From Gemmatimonadaceae bacterium (GTDB taxonomy: Bacteria > Gemmatimonadota > Gemmatimonadetes > Gemmatimonadales > Gemmatimonadaceae), in contig JADZDM010000012.1 of NCBI GenBank assembly GCA_020851035.1, positions 186,001-250,000 on the forward strand: DNA of 64,000 bases. Direction: 5' to 3'. The position numbers and the translations under genes are program-made. This document shows positions 37,731-46,260 of this stretch, piece by piece. The first letter of the stretch is position 1; each line of letters opens with the position of its first letter. Under the pieces are notes generated by a model. The model was given only the letters and a program-made list of their open reading frames with translations, made no database searches and was not told where the DNA came from.

Positions 37731-38875
37731 GTGCCGGCGGCCGCGATCGCGTGCACGTGGGTGCCGGTCCGGTCGATGATCCGGGCCAGCTGGGCGTCGG
37801 TCAGCTCGTAATACAGCGGGAGCCGGAGCAGTCCATCCGCGAACCGGTCGCAATTCGGGAGCGGACGCCCGTCATGCAGGCGATGGAAGTACGGACTGCT
37901 GTGCAGCGACACGTAGTGGAACACGGCCAGGATGCCGTCCGCCTTGAGGCGCCGGATGAGCTCGGACCGCTGCCCGAGGTCCGGCGCCACGAGGTAGAAC
38001 ATGTGCCCGTTGTTGGTGGCCCACGCTGGCAGCACCGGACTCACGAAGCCATGCGCGGACAGCGGCCGGAACGCGGCGGCGTACTGTTCCCAGATGGCGA
38101 TGCGGCGCGCCTGGATCGCCTCGATGCTCTCGAGCTGCGCGTAGAGGTACGCTGCGATGATGTCCGAGGGCAGGAACGAGCTCCCCACGTCCACCCAGCC
38201 GTACTTGTCGATCTCGCCGCGGAAGAACGCCGACCGGTTGGTGCCCTTCTCCCGGATGATCTCGGCGCGTGCCCCATGCACCGGATCGTTCACCGCCAGC
38301 AGGCCGCCCTCGCCGGCGATGATGTTCTTCGTCTCATGGAAGGAAAAGGCACCGAGCTGACCGATGGTGCCGAGCTGCCGTCCGCGGTACGTGGACTCGA
38401 TGGCCTGCGCCGCATCCTCCACCACCGCGATCCCGCGGGCCGACGCCATCGCCATGACGGGATCCATGTCCACTGCGATGCCGGCGTAGTGCACCACGAC
38501 GATCGCCCGCGTGCGGTCGGTGATCAGCGCCCGGATCGCCTCCGGATCCACGTTGGGTGAATCGGGAAGGCTGTCCGCGAAGCGGATCGTCGCGCCGCGC
38601 AGGACGAAGGCATTGGCGCTGGACACGAAGGTGTACGAGGGGACGATCACCTCGTCGCCCGGGGCGATGTCGAGCAGCAGCGCACACATCTCGAGCGCGT
38701 CCGTGCACGAGGTGGTGAGCAGCGCCTTGGGCAGGCCGTAGCGCTGCTCGAAGAAGGCATGGCACCGCTTCGTGAACACCCCGTCGCCGGAGATCTTGCC
38801 GGACGCCACCGCTTCCGCGATGTAGACGAGCTCGCGCCCGTGCAGGTATGGCTTGTTGAACGGAATCGAGGTCAT
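37727..38875 (-). CDS. wecE: dTDP-4-amino-4,6-dideoxygalactose transaminase, WecE/RffA type
   Basis: PLP-dependent sugar aminotransferase that makes dTDP-Fuc4N from dTDP-4-keto-6-deoxyglucose. 382 residues (WecE is 376): N-terminal IPFNKPYLHGRELVYI, the SCTDALEMCALLLDI block near 48, VHYAGIAVDMDPV near 128, VEDAAQAIES with the PLP-binding Asp, and FSFHETKNIIAGEGGL, whose Lys binds PLP and whose HETKN sequence is typical of WecE. ATG 38875 gives the family start. A -10-like TATGTT at 38946-38941 may give it an extra promoter. Confidence 0.88.
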   Translation of the reverse strand: MTSIPFNKPYLHGRELVYIAEAVASGKISGDGVFTKRCHAFFEQRYGLPKALLTTSCTDALEMCALLLDIAPGDEVIVPSYTFVSSANAFVLRGATIRFADSLPDSPNVDPEAIRALITDRTRAIVVVHYAGIAVDMDPVMAMASARGIAVVEDAAQAIESTYRGRQLGTIGQLGAFSFHETKNIIAGEGGLLAVNDPVHGARAEIIREKGTNRSAFFRGEIDKYGWVDVGSSFLPSDIIAAYLYAQLESIEAIQARRIAIWEQYAAAFRPLSAHGFVSPVLPAWATNNGHMFYLVAPDLGQRSELIRRLKADGILAVFHYVSLHSSPYFHRLHDGRPLPNCDRFADGLLRLPLYYELTDAQLARIIDRTGTHVHAIAAAGT

Positions 38876-38984
38876 GACGCGAGGCAGGACAGTGGTGGGT
38901 GCCGGGGGCGGGGGAGTGGCCGCGCACCCGGGACTGCGACAACATACCGCGCCGACGGCCGGGCCTGCCAGCACTCCGCCGGTT

Positions 38985-40124
38985 TCAGCCGACGAGCAGG
39001 CTCCGGCACCGCTCGATCACGCGATCCTGCTGCGCCGTCAGGAGACTCGAGGACGACGGCAGGCAGATTCCCGTGCGGTACAGGTCCTCCGCGACCGCAC
39101 CGCCGACGCATTCCGCGCCCGCATACAGTGGCTGCGTGTGCATCGGTCGCCAGACCGGACGCGCCTCGATGTTCTCCGCCGCCAGGCTGGTCACGAGCGC
39201 GGCCGGCGTGGTGCGCGCCCCGGCGGCCGCGTCCAGGTAGCAGACCGAGAGCCAGCGCGTGTGTGTGCCCCATCCCGCCTCGGGCTGGAACGTCACGCCC
39301 GGCGCATCGCCGAGCGAGGCCACGTAGCGGTCGAACACCGCGCGCCGGCTCGCGACGCGATCGTCGAGCACGCGCAGCTGGCCGCGGCCGATGCCGGCGA
39401 GGACGTTGCTCATCCGGTAGTTGTACCCGAGCTCTGCGTGCACGTACTCGATCGCCGGTTCGCGGGACTGGTTGGCCCACTTCTTCATGCGGGCGACCTG
39501 CGCCGGGTCGTCGCAGAGGATCATGCCACCACCGGTGGTGGTGATGATCTTGTTGCCGTTGAAGCTGAGGAGTGCGTACGACGCCGTGGTGCCGGTCGGG
39601 CGCCCCCGATAGCGTGCGCCGAGCGACTCGGCGGCGTCCTCCACCAGCACCACGCCGAATGCCGTGCAGGCGGCGGCGATCCGGTCGATGTCACAGTGCT
39701 GGCCGTAGAGGTGCACCGCGACGAGCGCCTTCGGGAGGGTGCCCGACACCGCGGCGGCGCGCAGGTACTCCTCCACCAGGCTGGCGTCGATGTTGCCGGA
39801 GATGCGCTCACTGTCGATGAAGACCGGCTGCGCGCCAAGGTAGGTGATCGGGAAGACGGAGCCGGCGAAGGTGAGCGTCGACACGGCGACGCGATCACCC
39901 GCACCGACACCGATCGCGCGCAGGATCAGGTGCAGCGCCGCGGTGCCGGAGGTGACGGCGAGCGCGTGCCGCGTGCCGCCGAGGTACGCCGCCATCTCCT
40001 GCTCGAACGCATCGAGGTTCGGCCCGACCGACGACAGCCAGTTCGAGGCGAAGGCCTCCTGCACGAACGTGAGTTCTTCGGGGCCCATGTGCGGAACGGA
40101 GAGATAGATGCGTTCGTGTGCCAT
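38985..40124 (-). CDS. pglE: UDP-4-keto sugar aminotransferase, PglE/DegT family
   Basis: A PLP enzyme expected to aminate UDP-4-keto-6-deoxy-GlcNAc in a bacillosamine-like route. 379 residues: IYLSVPHMGPEELTFVQEAF at the start with the SNWLSSVGPNL segment typical of PglE/EpsN-type proteins, TSGTAALHLILRAIG near 59, VHLYGQHCDIDRI near 130, EDAAESLGARYRG, and SFNGNKIITTTGGGM with the PLP Lys near 187. Differs from the adjacent WecE-type enzyme in motif and size, so the two probably act on different donors. Same transcription unit as the wzi-type gene upstream. Confidence 0.85.
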   Translation of the reverse strand: MAHERIYLSVPHMGPEELTFVQEAFASNWLSSVGPNLDAFEQEMAAYLGGTRHALAVTSGTAALHLILRAIGVGAGDRVAVSTLTFAGSVFPITYLGAQPVFIDSERISGNIDASLVEEYLRAAAVSGTLPKALVAVHLYGQHCDIDRIAAACTAFGVVLVEDAAESLGARYRGRPTGTTASYALLSFNGNKIITTTGGGMILCDDPAQVARMKKWANQSREPAIEYVHAELGYNYRMSNVLAGIGRGQLRVLDDRVASRRAVFDRYVASLGDAPGVTFQPEAGWGTHTRWLSVCYLDAAAGARTTPAALVTSLAAENIEARPVWRPMHTQPLYAGAECVGGAVAEDLYRTGICLPSSSSLLTAQQDRVIERCRSLLVG

Positions 40125-40180
40125 GTGAGGTGTCCGGGAGGGACTGCGTGGACCGTGACCGGTGTTGGACGGCGAGGCGA

Positions 40181-41863
40181 TCAGAAGATGGTCGTCGAGG
40201 CGCGTGCGTAGACGTTCCACGCCGTGCGACGGAGTTGCCAGACGCCGGCGTACAGCGCCCCGACCTCGAGGCTCCGGCTGGCGGCGCCGCGCTGGTCGAG
40301 GGTGGCCGCCGAGAGGTCGTAGAGCCAGTCGTACGCCTTCGGGATGATGACCGGGGGTGGGCGGTACAGGCCCTCGACATCGGTGATGACGACGGAGCGC
40401 GGGCGCCAGCGCTGGAGCGCGATGCGACGGGAACCGGTTGCCGTGAAACGCTCCCAGGCCACGCGCTGCCCGCTCACCACGCCGGCACCGATCGGCGCAC
40501 CGAGGAGCTGGCCATCACTCGTGTGGCCCTGCAGCAGCGACCCGTTCGTGTACAGCGCACCCTGCGGACGCTGCTGTGCGATCGGGCGGATGTCGCCATC
40601 GAACAGCTCGATGGTCAGGAGGCTGATCGCGCTCGCGCTGCTGCTGGTGGCGATGCGCACGCTGCTCAGCAGGGCGCCATTGTTCTCCGGCTCCTGCACG
40701 AGGTCGCGTCCGCTGTAGTTGTAGTCGTCACGCAGCAGCTCGACGGTCGTCTCGAGCCGCGCCTTCGGCACCCGCACGCGGATGAAGAGCGAGCCGAGTT
40801 GGTTCGAGATGCTGTCGGCGGCGGCGGGGCCGAGCACCTCGTCTCCGCTGAACAGCCCGGAGAACGGCTTGGCCCATCCCGTCCACTGGCGTCCGCTGCC
40901 GCGCCAGGGCAGGTGATAGAAGCGCGTCGCGCCGATCTCGAGCGCCTGGAGTGCCGCCGGTGTGAAGCTGGCACTCAGCCCCGTGGCCATGCGCCGCCGC
41001 CCCGAGGCGGTGATCGAGGCGAAGGTGTCCGTCGCGGTGACGATCGACCAGTTGCTCTGCTCGAGCACACCGAGGACGTACCGTGCGGACAGGGTGCCGA
41101 ATGGTCCCAGCCGCACGCCGGCCGCGTTGGTGCCGGCGAAGATCCGCGAGAATCCGCCGGCATTCGCGCCGAGGATCGCGGGAAAGGTCTCGCCCGGTCC
41201 CCACCCCTCGCTGGCAGAGCTGATGCCGGCCGTGAGGCCGAAGGCCGAGACGCGGAGCGAGCTCTCGCCCGGGAGGAGGCGCGTCTCCGGGCGGATACCG
41301 CGGCGCTGCGGCAGGTCCACCACCTCGGTGTATTGCGGGTCGACGAGGTCGGACAGCCGCTCGGGAAAGAACTGCGGCATGAGCGGGAAGCCGGCGTTCT
41401 GGCTGAAGGCCAGCGCGGGCGCCGCGAGCGCAGTCAGGTGTCGCGTCTCGAACACGGCGCCGGCGCCGAGCGCGGCATTCAGGCCGCGGCCCTGCCACAT
41501 GGCGCCGTCGTTCGCGCCCCAGGGCATGGAGGAGTTCGCGCTGACGAAGAGTTGTGCGCCGGCGGCCCGCCGGTCTCGTGTGGCCTGCAGCAGTGCCGCC
41601 CGCCAGGGATGCGGCGTGGAGTCCGCGAGCATCGCGGCCCGCAACTCGGCAGGGAGGAGGCCGCGCGCCGCTGTTGGCAGTGGGTGCATGCGGCCGGCCA
41701 CGGCCGCCGCGCGCAGGTAGCGTTCGATGGACCCGCCCACCGGTGCACCGAGCGCTGCCGACCGCGGTCCCGCGTCGGCCTGCCACTGGGCCGCGGCGGT
41801 GGTCCAGGGGCAGGCCAGCAGCGCCAGCCGCATGGCGGCAGTCGTCAATCGGGTGACCGTCAT
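40181..41863 (-). CDS. wzi: Wzi-like capsule/EPS assembly outer-membrane protein (paralog A)
   Basis: Wzi proteins are outer-membrane beta barrels that anchor capsule at the surface. About 560 residues: signal peptide (MRLALLACPWTTAAA) then a periplasmic helical part (SIERYLRAAAVAG) and alternating strands to a C-terminal aromatic end. The block NSSMPWGANDGAMWQGRG and GWGPGETFPAILGANAGGF are the family marks. ATG 41863 lies only 7 nt after a TAGATT -10, implying a leaderless mRNA. It is first in the minus-strand unit wzi - pglE - wecE - GT - wzy and divergent from paralog B. Confidence 0.82.
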   Translation of the reverse strand: MTVTRLTTAAMRLALLACPWTTAAAQWQADAGPRSAALGAPVGGSIERYLRAAAVAGRMHPLPTAARGLLPAELRAAMLADSTPHPWRAALLQATRDRRAAGAQLFVSANSSMPWGANDGAMWQGRGLNAALGAGAVFETRHLTALAAPALAFSQNAGFPLMPQFFPERLSDLVDPQYTEVVDLPQRRGIRPETRLLPGESSLRVSAFGLTAGISSASEGWGPGETFPAILGANAGGFSRIFAGTNAAGVRLGPFGTLSARYVLGVLEQSNWSIVTATDTFASITASGRRRMATGLSASFTPAALQALEIGATRFYHLPWRGSGRQWTGWAKPFSGLFSGDEVLGPAAADSISNQLGSLFIRVRVPKARLETTVELLRDDYNYSGRDLVQEPENNGALLSSVRIATSSSASAISLLTIELFDGDIRPIAQQRPQGALYTNGSLLQGHTSDGQLLGAPIGAGVVSGQRVAWERFTATGSRRIALQRWRPRSVVITDVEGLYRPPPVIIPKAYDWLYDLSAATLDQRGAASRSLEVGALYAGVWQLRRTAWNVYARASTTIF

Positions 41864-41870
41864 CGCGGGC

Positions 41871-41876
41871 AATCTA
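41871..41876 (-). promoter_or_regulatory. -10 element of wzi paralog A, leaderless geometry
   Basis: On the minus strand TAGATT is followed by 7 nt and the ATG at 41863. The same hexamer occurs before gmd, wbaP and recA. No clear -35. If the mRNA starts 6-8 nt after the hexamer it begins at the start codon itself. Confidence 0.5.
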
Positions 41877-42036
41877 GCCCGTCGTGCCGGGCGGTGGCAC
41901 GCGGCCGTTCGACCCGCGGTGCGCACGCATGCGCTGCTTGCGTCGGCTTTCGCAAGCCACGAAGTTCGACGTGCGGGCGGCCGCGTGTCCATCGCGCCGG
42001 CACCACCCGGTGCCACTTCATCTCCACACCGAGCCC

Positions 42037-43707
42037 TTGCGACGCATTCGCACAGCCATTCGCGGCCTGATGGTGCCGCACGCCCGATTGCTGTGCGTGG
42101 CCTCGCAGCTGGTGTGTGCGCCGGTGCTCACCGGCCAGGCGGCCGTCTCGTTGTACAGGCTCGGGTCGCCGGAAGACCAGCGCGACCGCCGGCTGTCCAT
42201 CCAGCGCGATTCACAGGCGCCGGTGCGCCGCCTGATGCAGTCGGCCACCACGCGCACGCGACTGGTGCTGGACAGTGCCGGGCGCCTGCGCATCGCGGCG
42301 GTGCTGCCGGATGCGCAGCTGACCTACAACTCCGATTTCCCCTGGACCCTGAACGACGGTGCGATGTGGGCCGGCCGCGGCACCACCGTCCAGGTGAGCG
42401 GTGGCGTGGCGCTGACCTGGCAGCGACTGCGCGTGATCGTGGCGCCGACGTTCTGGCGGGCAACGAACACCGACTATGCGCGACCCACGGACCCGGAAAT
42501 CGTCCCGCCCATCCCGGCGCCACGCAATCCGTACGGATCGCCGTACCACTGGTACTCGCGATCAATGGACATGCCGCGCCGTTTCGGGCCCGGCAGCGTC
42601 GCGGCCACCGACCTGGGCACATCCGCTGCCTGGCTGTCGTGGGACAAGGTGGAGGCGGGCCTGGCCAATGAGCAGGAGTGGTGGGGCCCGGGATTGCAGA
42701 ATGCCCTGTTGCTGAGCAACAACGCTGCGGGGTTCGGGCATGCGTTCGTGCGCACGCGCCAGCCGCTGCAGACACGCATCGGCGCGGTGGACGCCCGCTA
42801 TCTCGTCGGGACGCTCACGACCTCACGGTTCTTCGAGGACGGCAAGCCGACGTCGCCGGCGCGCGCCATCGGTGCGGCGATCGTCACGCTCCAGCCGCGC
42901 CGCGCGCCGGGGCTCACGATCGGCACGGCACGGATGGTCATCGGCGCCATCGAGGAGCGCCCTGACGTGCTGGGACGGCTCTTCGACGTCTTCCGGAACG
43001 TCGGACGGCCCAACGCGCGTCCCTTCTGGGACCCGACACAGACGCGCGGGCGTGACCAGCTCTTCGAACTCTTCGGGCACTACTCGCCGCCGGGCTCCGG
43101 TCTCGAAGTCTGGTACGACTGGGGCCGTGCGGAGCAACCGCGCACGCTGGGCGACCTGCTGGGGGATGTGGGGCATTCACAGGCGTTCACGGCCGGACTG
43201 CAGGGGATCCGCCGCCTGTCCCCGACGTGGAGCCTCGGCGTCCAGCTCGAACACACGCAGACGGAGCAGAGCAGCTCCTATCGCGCGCGGCCCACCGGCA
43301 GCTGGTACACGAGCCGGTCCGTGATCCAGGGCTTCACGCAGCGAGGGCAGGTGCTGGGCGCGGCAGTCGGGCCCGGGGCGAACAGCCAGTTCCTCGCCGT
43401 GGACGGGCACTCCGATCGCTGGTCGGTCGGCGCGTTCGCGGGGCGGCTGCGGTGGGACGACGACTCGTTCTACTCGATCAACAAGCCGATGGGGAATGGG
43501 CTCTGCAAGCACGACGTGTCGCTGTACGGAGGCGTGCGCGGCGTGCTGCGCACCCGGACGACGCTGCTCGCATCGTCGGTCACGATGCAGAACCGGCTGA
43601 ACGCGTACTGGGCGTCGACGGGGCTCTGCTTCTTCGCCGAGGAGAACGTGGATCGCCGGAACCTGACGCTGCAGTTCAGCATCACGCCGCGCCTGCCGGT
43701 GCCCTGA
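42037..43707 (+). CDS. Wzi-like capsule/EPS assembly outer-membrane protein (paralog B)
   Basis: About 556 residues from TTG 42037, which gives a basic n-region (RRIRTAIRG) before the hydrophobic ARLLCVASQLVCAPVLTG; ATG 42070 is the alternative. The mature part shares with paralog A the NS-x-x-PW-x-x-NDGAMW-x-GRG block (near residue 98) and a WWGPGLQNALLLSNNAAGFGHAF segment close to Wzi proteins. Strand-rich, ending in Phe-containing RNLTLQFSITPRLPVP, fitting a beta barrel. It is divergent from paralog A and followed by the ACP operon. Confidence 0.82.
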   Translation: MRRIRTAIRGLMVPHARLLCVASQLVCAPVLTGQAAVSLYRLGSPEDQRDRRLSIQRDSQAPVRRLMQSATTRTRLVLDSAGRLRIAAVLPDAQLTYNSDFPWTLNDGAMWAGRGTTVQVSGGVALTWQRLRVIVAPTFWRATNTDYARPTDPEIVPPIPAPRNPYGSPYHWYSRSMDMPRRFGPGSVAATDLGTSAAWLSWDKVEAGLANEQEWWGPGLQNALLLSNNAAGFGHAFVRTRQPLQTRIGAVDARYLVGTLTTSRFFEDGKPTSPARAIGAAIVTLQPRRAPGLTIGTARMVIGAIEERPDVLGRLFDVFRNVGRPNARPFWDPTQTRGRDQLFELFGHYSPPGSGLEVWYDWGRAEQPRTLGDLLGDVGHSQAFTAGLQGIRRLSPTWSLGVQLEHTQTEQSSSYRARPTGSWYTSRSVIQGFTQRGQVLGAAVGPGANSQFLAVDGHSDRWSVGAFAGRLRWDDDSFYSINKPMGNGLCKHDVSLYGGVRGVLRTRTTLLASSVTMQNRLNAYWASTGLCFFAEENVDRRNLTLQFSITPRLPVP

Positions 43708-43809
43708 TCGGGACTGGCGGTCTCATCTGCAGGGTGTGTGGGCGTCGTGTCGTAGCCGGCTGTCGGGGGCGCATGGACAGTGCTGCTCTCCCCGTGCGGT
43801 CGAATCCGT

Positions 43810-43815
43810 TATCTT
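43810..43815 (+). promoter_or_regulatory. -10 element upstream of the ACP-FabG-ligase-LuxE-LuxC operon
   Basis: TATCTT at 43810-43815, 54 nt before the ACP start codon, in a 162-nt gap after the wzi paralog B gene. A -35 box is not convincing. Its match to the TATCTT elements before wbjB (29489) and near cca (17670) supports it. Confidence 0.45.
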
Positions 43816-43869
43816 GCACCGTTGCTACCAGCCTCGTGCGGCGAGGCGATTCTCACCGACTTCCTGCTC

Positions 43870-44112
43870 ATGTCCCAGCTCGACACGCTCAAGACGGCTT
43901 TCGCGACGGCGCTTGGCCTGCCCCCGACCACCGAGTTCGAATCGCTCGAGTACCGCAAGATTCCGGAGTGGGATTCGGTCGCGCACATGGCGCTGGTGAT
44001 GGAGATCGAGACGGCCTTCGACATCATGCTGCCCACGGACGACGTGATCGGCCTCAGCAGCTTCGCGAAGGCGCAGGAGATCGTCGCGAAGCACGGCGCC
44101 ACGGGTGCTTGA
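43870..44112 (+). CDS. Acyl carrier protein
   Basis: An 80-residue free-standing carrier protein: helix I (LDTLKTAFATALGL), then PEWDSVAHMALVMEIETAF with the phosphopantetheine attachment Ser at S36, and helix III around VIGLSSFAKAQEIV. Acidic, right length. It does not look like the housekeeping fatty-acid ACP (no DSLDTVEL) and is followed by, and overlaps by 8 nt, a FabG-like reductase, so it is probably dedicated to this operon. Confidence 0.88.
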   Translation: MSQLDTLKTAFATALGLPPTTEFESLEYRKIPEWDSVAHMALVMEIETAFDIMLPTDDVIGLSSFAKAQEIVAKHGATGA

Positions 44113-44848
44113 GCACCGGGTCGCGCTGGTCACCGGCTCCACGCGCGGCATCGGCTGGGCGATCGCCGAGGCCTTCGCGGCCGCCGGGGCCACCGTCGTG
44201 CTCCACGGCCGCACGGCGGGTGAGGCGCTCGATGCGCGGGCGGCCGACCTCACCGTGCGCTTCGGCGTGCCGGCCCTCGCGGTTGCAGCGGACCTGACTG
44301 ACACGGCGCAGTTGCGTGCCGTCTTCCAGCAGGTCTTCCGCACGTACCGCCGGCTCGATGTCCTCGTGAACAACGCGGGTGTGCTCGAGGACGGCCTGCT
44401 CGGCATGATCCCCGAGGAGACGGTCCGTCACACGCTGGCGATCAACCTGCTGGCACCGATCCTGGCCACGCAGGAAGCGTCGCGCCTGATGGGGCGGCAG
44501 AAGTCGGGCTCGATCATCAACATCAGCTCGATCATCGGCCGCGTGGGGAACGAAGGGCAGTCGGTCTACGCCGCCTCGAAGGCGGGCGTGATCGGCCTGA
44601 CACTGGCAAGCGCGAAGGAGCTGGCACCGCGCGGCATCCGCGTGAACGCCATCGCGCCTGGCTTCATCGCCACCGACATGGTCGCCCAGCTGCCGCCAGA
44701 GAAACATGCCGAGCGGTTGCGTGGCGTGAAGATGGGTCGCATCGGGACGCCGGAGGATGTCGCGGCGGCCGTGTTGTTCCTCGCCAGCGACCAGTCGACC
44801 TACGTGACGGGGCAGGTGCTCGGCGTGGACGGGGGGATGCTGGTGTGA
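44105..44848 (+). CDS. 3-oxoacyl-ACP reductase-like SDR (FabG type)
   Basis: Expected to reduce a 3-ketoacyl chain on the neighbouring ACP to the (R)-3-hydroxyacyl form. 247 residues: TGSTRGIGWAIAEAFA at about 10-25, LVNNAGVLEDGLLGM near 89, ISSIIGRVGNEGQSVYAASKAG with Ser and YxxxK, and APGFIATDMV. Motifs intact. Start GTG 44105 overlaps the ACP gene; the end overlaps the ligase start (GTGA). Dedicated rather than housekeeping, since no other fab gene is near. Confidence 0.88.
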   Translation: MLEHRVALVTGSTRGIGWAIAEAFAAAGATVVLHGRTAGEALDARAADLTVRFGVPALAVAADLTDTAQLRAVFQQVFRTYRRLDVLVNNAGVLEDGLLGMIPEETVRHTLAINLLAPILATQEASRLMGRQKSGSIINISSIIGRVGNEGQSVYAASKAGVIGLTLASAKELAPRGIRVNAIAPGFIATDMVAQLPPEKHAERLRGVKMGRIGTPEDVAAAVLFLASDQSTYVTGQVLGVDGGMLV

Positions 44849-46260
44849 TTGCCGACCTGCGGCAGCGCGGCGCCGCGCAGGCCGTGTTCGATGGCGCAGG
44901 CGGCCGCTGGCTGGGTGCGGACGAGCTGCTGGCCCGTGCGGCCGAGTGCGCGGCGCGCATCCGTCACCGCGTGGATGCGCCTGCGCTGATCGTGCTGCTC
45001 TGCGACAATTCGATCGAGGCGCTGGTCGGCTACCTGGCCGCCTTCACGCTCGAGTGGCCGGTGGCGATGGTCGACGCCGGGATGCCGGCGGACCAGCGCG
45101 ACCGCATCCTCACGCGCTACGAGCCGGCGGTGGTGATCGGGAGTTCCGCGGAACTCGATCCCGCTGGCGTGACGCACGACGGGAGCACGGCCACGCCGGC
45201 GCTGTACTTCGCCGGGCGGCAAACGCCCCCGGTTGCGGCTGGCCTCGCGCTCCTCCTGCCGACCTCCGGCTCCACGGGGTCGCCGAAGTTCGTGCGGCTC
45301 TCGCGCACGGCCGTCGAGGCCAACGCGCGCAGCATTGCCGCGGCGCTCGGCATCGGCGAGGGGCAGCGCGCGATCACCAGCCTCTCGATGCACTACTCCT
45401 ACGGCCTGTCGGTGGTGAACAGCCACCTGATTGCTGGCGGGGAGCTCGTGCTCACGGGTGAGAACCTGCTCTCCGACGCCTTCTGGACGCTGGTGCGTGA
45501 CCAGGCGTGCACGTCGATGGCCGGCGTGCCGTACTCGTACCAGTTGCTCCGCCGGCTGGACCTGGATGCGCTGAACGTGCCGCACCTCCGGACGCTGACG
45601 CAGGCGGGCGGCCGGCTCGACCCGAAACTCATCTCGCATTTCCATGACCTCGCGGTGCGGCGCGGCGGACGCCTGTTCGTGATGTACGGGCAGACCGAGG
45701 CGACCGCGCGCATCACGATCCTGCCCGCCGCCGCGCTGCCCTCGAAGCTTGGCAGCGTGGGTCCGGCCGTGCCCGGCGGCACGTTGTGCATCGAAAACGA
45801 GGACGGCGTGGTGCTCGACGAGCCCGGACACATCGGCAGCATCGTGTATCGCGGACCCAACGTGATGCTCGGCTATGCGAGTGATGCCGCCGACCTCGCG
45901 CTCGGCGACGAGCATGGGGGTCGACTCGTGACCGGTGACCTGGGCTACCTCGATGCGGACGGCTGCCTCTTCATCACCGGCCGGTTGAAGCGGATCAGCA
46001 AGGTGAACGGCTACCGCCTGAACCTCGACGAGGTGGAGGCGCAGATTGCGCCGCACGGTGCCGTGGCCGTGCTCGGCGGGGATGACCGGATCGTCGTCTT
46101 CTGTGAGGGCTGGGACGCGGCGCGGCGCGAGGACGTGCTCGTGTCCACGGCGAAGCAGTTCCGGCTCCACCGCTCCTCGTTCGTGTTCCGCGACATCGAC
46201 CGGTTGCCGACGCTCGCGAGTGGGAAGGTCGACTACCGTGCCCTGGGAGAGCTGCTGTGA
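44845..46260 (+). CDS. AMP-binding acyl/aryl ligase (acyl-ACP or acyl-CoA synthetase)
   Basis: ANL-superfamily enzyme (471 aa) that adenylates a carboxylate and passes it to a thiol, here probably the operon's ACP. Motifs: LLPTSGSTGSPKFVRLS (P-loop, near 135), YGQTEATARI (near 281), RLVTGDLGYLDADGCLFITGR (near 356) and SKVNGYRLNLDEVEAQI hinge region, and a C-terminal SGKVDYRAL with the catalytic Lys. All catalytic parts are present. Overlaps both neighbours by 4 nt (fabG-like and luxE-like), so the three must be translated together. Confidence 0.87.
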   Translation: MIADLRQRGAAQAVFDGAGGRWLGADELLARAAECAARIRHRVDAPALIVLLCDNSIEALVGYLAAFTLEWPVAMVDAGMPADQRDRILTRYEPAVVIGSSAELDPAGVTHDGSTATPALYFAGRQTPPVAAGLALLLPTSGSTGSPKFVRLSRTAVEANARSIAAALGIGEGQRAITSLSMHYSYGLSVVNSHLIAGGELVLTGENLLSDAFWTLVRDQACTSMAGVPYSYQLLRRLDLDALNVPHLRTLTQAGGRLDPKLISHFHDLAVRRGGRLFVMYGQTEATARITILPAAALPSKLGSVGPAVPGGTLCIENEDGVVLDEPGHIGSIVYRGPNVMLGYASDAADLALGDEHGGRLVTGDLGYLDADGCLFITGRLKRISKVNGYRLNLDEVEAQIAPHGAVAVLGGDDRIVVFCEGWDAARREDVLVSTAKQFRLHRSSFVFRDIDRLPTLASGKVDYRALGELL

